Assembly (NCBI GenBank): GCA_965215705.1
Contig: CBDCEE010000003.1
Span: 372,001-436,000 of the forward strand
Direction: 5' to 3'
DNA length: 64,000 nucleotides
Origin: JAAXPZ01 sp965215705
Lineage (GTDB): Bacteria; Campylobacterota; Campylobacteria; Campylobacterales; Sulfurovaceae
The notes under the pieces were generated by a model, which saw only the letters and a list, made by a program, of their open reading frames with translations, ran no database searches and had not been told where the DNA came from. Position 1 is the stretch's first letter. Each line of letters begins with the position of its first letter. Shown piece by piece: positions 63,794 through 64,000 of this stretch. The position numbers and the translations under genes are program-made.

Positions 63794-64000
63794 GGAGTGC
63801 TTCCTTTGCTATATCGCTACCCTCTTCTATAAAAGCTTTAGGTACCACCATAGAGAGTGCCACCTTCTCTACGGATTGAGAATAAGGAACTCTAGCTCTA
63901 TAACTGACATAGAGTACATTCTCTTCCATCTCTTCAGAAAGTGCATCTACAATCACTGTATCAATCTGTAATCCAAACGGTAGGTACTCTCCTGCGAACT
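63786..64000 (-). CDS. DUF2169-like T6SS accessory protein, 5' part outside the window
   Basis: Only the last 71 codons are present. PFGLQIDTVIVDALSEEMEENVLYVSYRARVPYSQSVEKVALSM, given here in part, resembles the C-terminal strand pattern of DUF2169 proteins (LDTVVLDTDxRRVxLVWRA), which accompany DUF4150 caps in T6SS cargo clusters as adaptors. Part of its 3' end is duplicated at 60780-60896. The stop codon overlaps the DUF4150 ATG region by 8 bp. Confidence 0.55.
   Translation of the reverse strand, partial: FAGEYLPFGLQIDTVIVDALSEEMEENVLYVSYRARVPYSQSVEKVALSMVVPKAFIEEGSDIAKEALHG
63829..63945. repeat. 117-bp direct repeat, copy 2
   Basis: Inside the DUF2169-like gene, identical to 60780-60896 and in the same orientation, 3049 bp apart. 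The two copies enclose the effector and immunity genes. Confidence 0.9.

Noticed and set aside
1..64000. CRISPR array
   Set aside because: No regularly spaced 23-40 bp repeats were found; the tandem repeats seen are 8-11 bp or 117 bp.

Overview
The window reads as a chromosomal segment of a Campylobacterota (epsilonproteobacterial) organism, most likely Sulfurovum/Sulfurimonas-like. The evidence is a Wolinella-type frdCAB fumarate reductase, a second SdhA/SdhB/SdhE complex with a CCG-domain third subunit, a greA that begins at a GTG with the N-terminus familiar from Campylobacter, a DUF1104 protein, TATAAT-type -10 boxes often without a good -35, and tightly packed ATGA-overlapping operons. 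All family names were assigned by reading the sequence; no database search was possible.

Layout. 0-9.7 kb is housekeeping: a radical SAM protein, hemE, a YqhA-type membrane protein, asd and gyrA on the minus strand, then a hemerythrin-like protein, a TcdA-like ThiF protein, surE, greA and argC. 9.7-15.5 kb is a mixed block with an AT-rich nucleotidyl-cyclase-like gene, two related 26-nt palindromes, an 11-bp tandem response-regulator-like site before a DUF1104 gene, an LpxH-like phosphoesterase, tRNA-Leu(CAG), a GNAT protein, panE and an FAD oxidoreductase. 15.6-19.1 kb is frdCAB. 19.3-30.7 kb carries a GH114-like lipoprotein, a PilJ-like protein, a SUV3-like RNA helicase, a polysaccharide deacetylase, a tetR with three operator palindromes, radC, a LysE exporter, an amino-acid racemase, an HhH membrane protein and an NYN protein. 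30.7-33.1 kb is a probable cyclic-di-GMP-I riboswitch in front of a hybrid signalling protein whose kinase core, first receiver and HPt all lack their phosphorylation residues. 33.1-37.7 kb holds thiL and sdhABE. 37.7-56 kb holds an SGNH esterase, a frameshifted cytochrome c, clpB, a ctpA-purC-purS-purQ operon continuing through a membrane protein to plsC, an RND permease with ybgC, valS and a lipoprotein S41 protease.

56-64 kb is the accessory end. A ribA-like remnant is followed (minus strand) by a PAP2/dual-specificity phosphatase fusion and a ynbC-like hydrolase/methyltransferase gene that is split by an intact IS30-family element of 1150 bp with perfect 24-bp inverted repeats. Removing the element restores an open frame of 580 codons. 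Beyond this lies a type VI secretion-style cargo cassette on the minus strand: a DUF2169-like protein (cut by the window end), a DUF4150 PAAR-like spike tip, a PD-(D/E)XK-like nuclease effector and a probable DUF1910/DUF1911 (PoNi-like) immunity protein, followed by a chimeric orphan ORF that ends in a 117-bp exact copy of the DUF2169-like gene's 3' part.

The observations most worth following are the riboswitch plus pseudo-kinase scaffold (30.7-33.1 kb), the effector cassette with its duplicated tail (60.7-64 kb), and the cyclase-like gene with flanking palindromes (9.7-10.8 kb).
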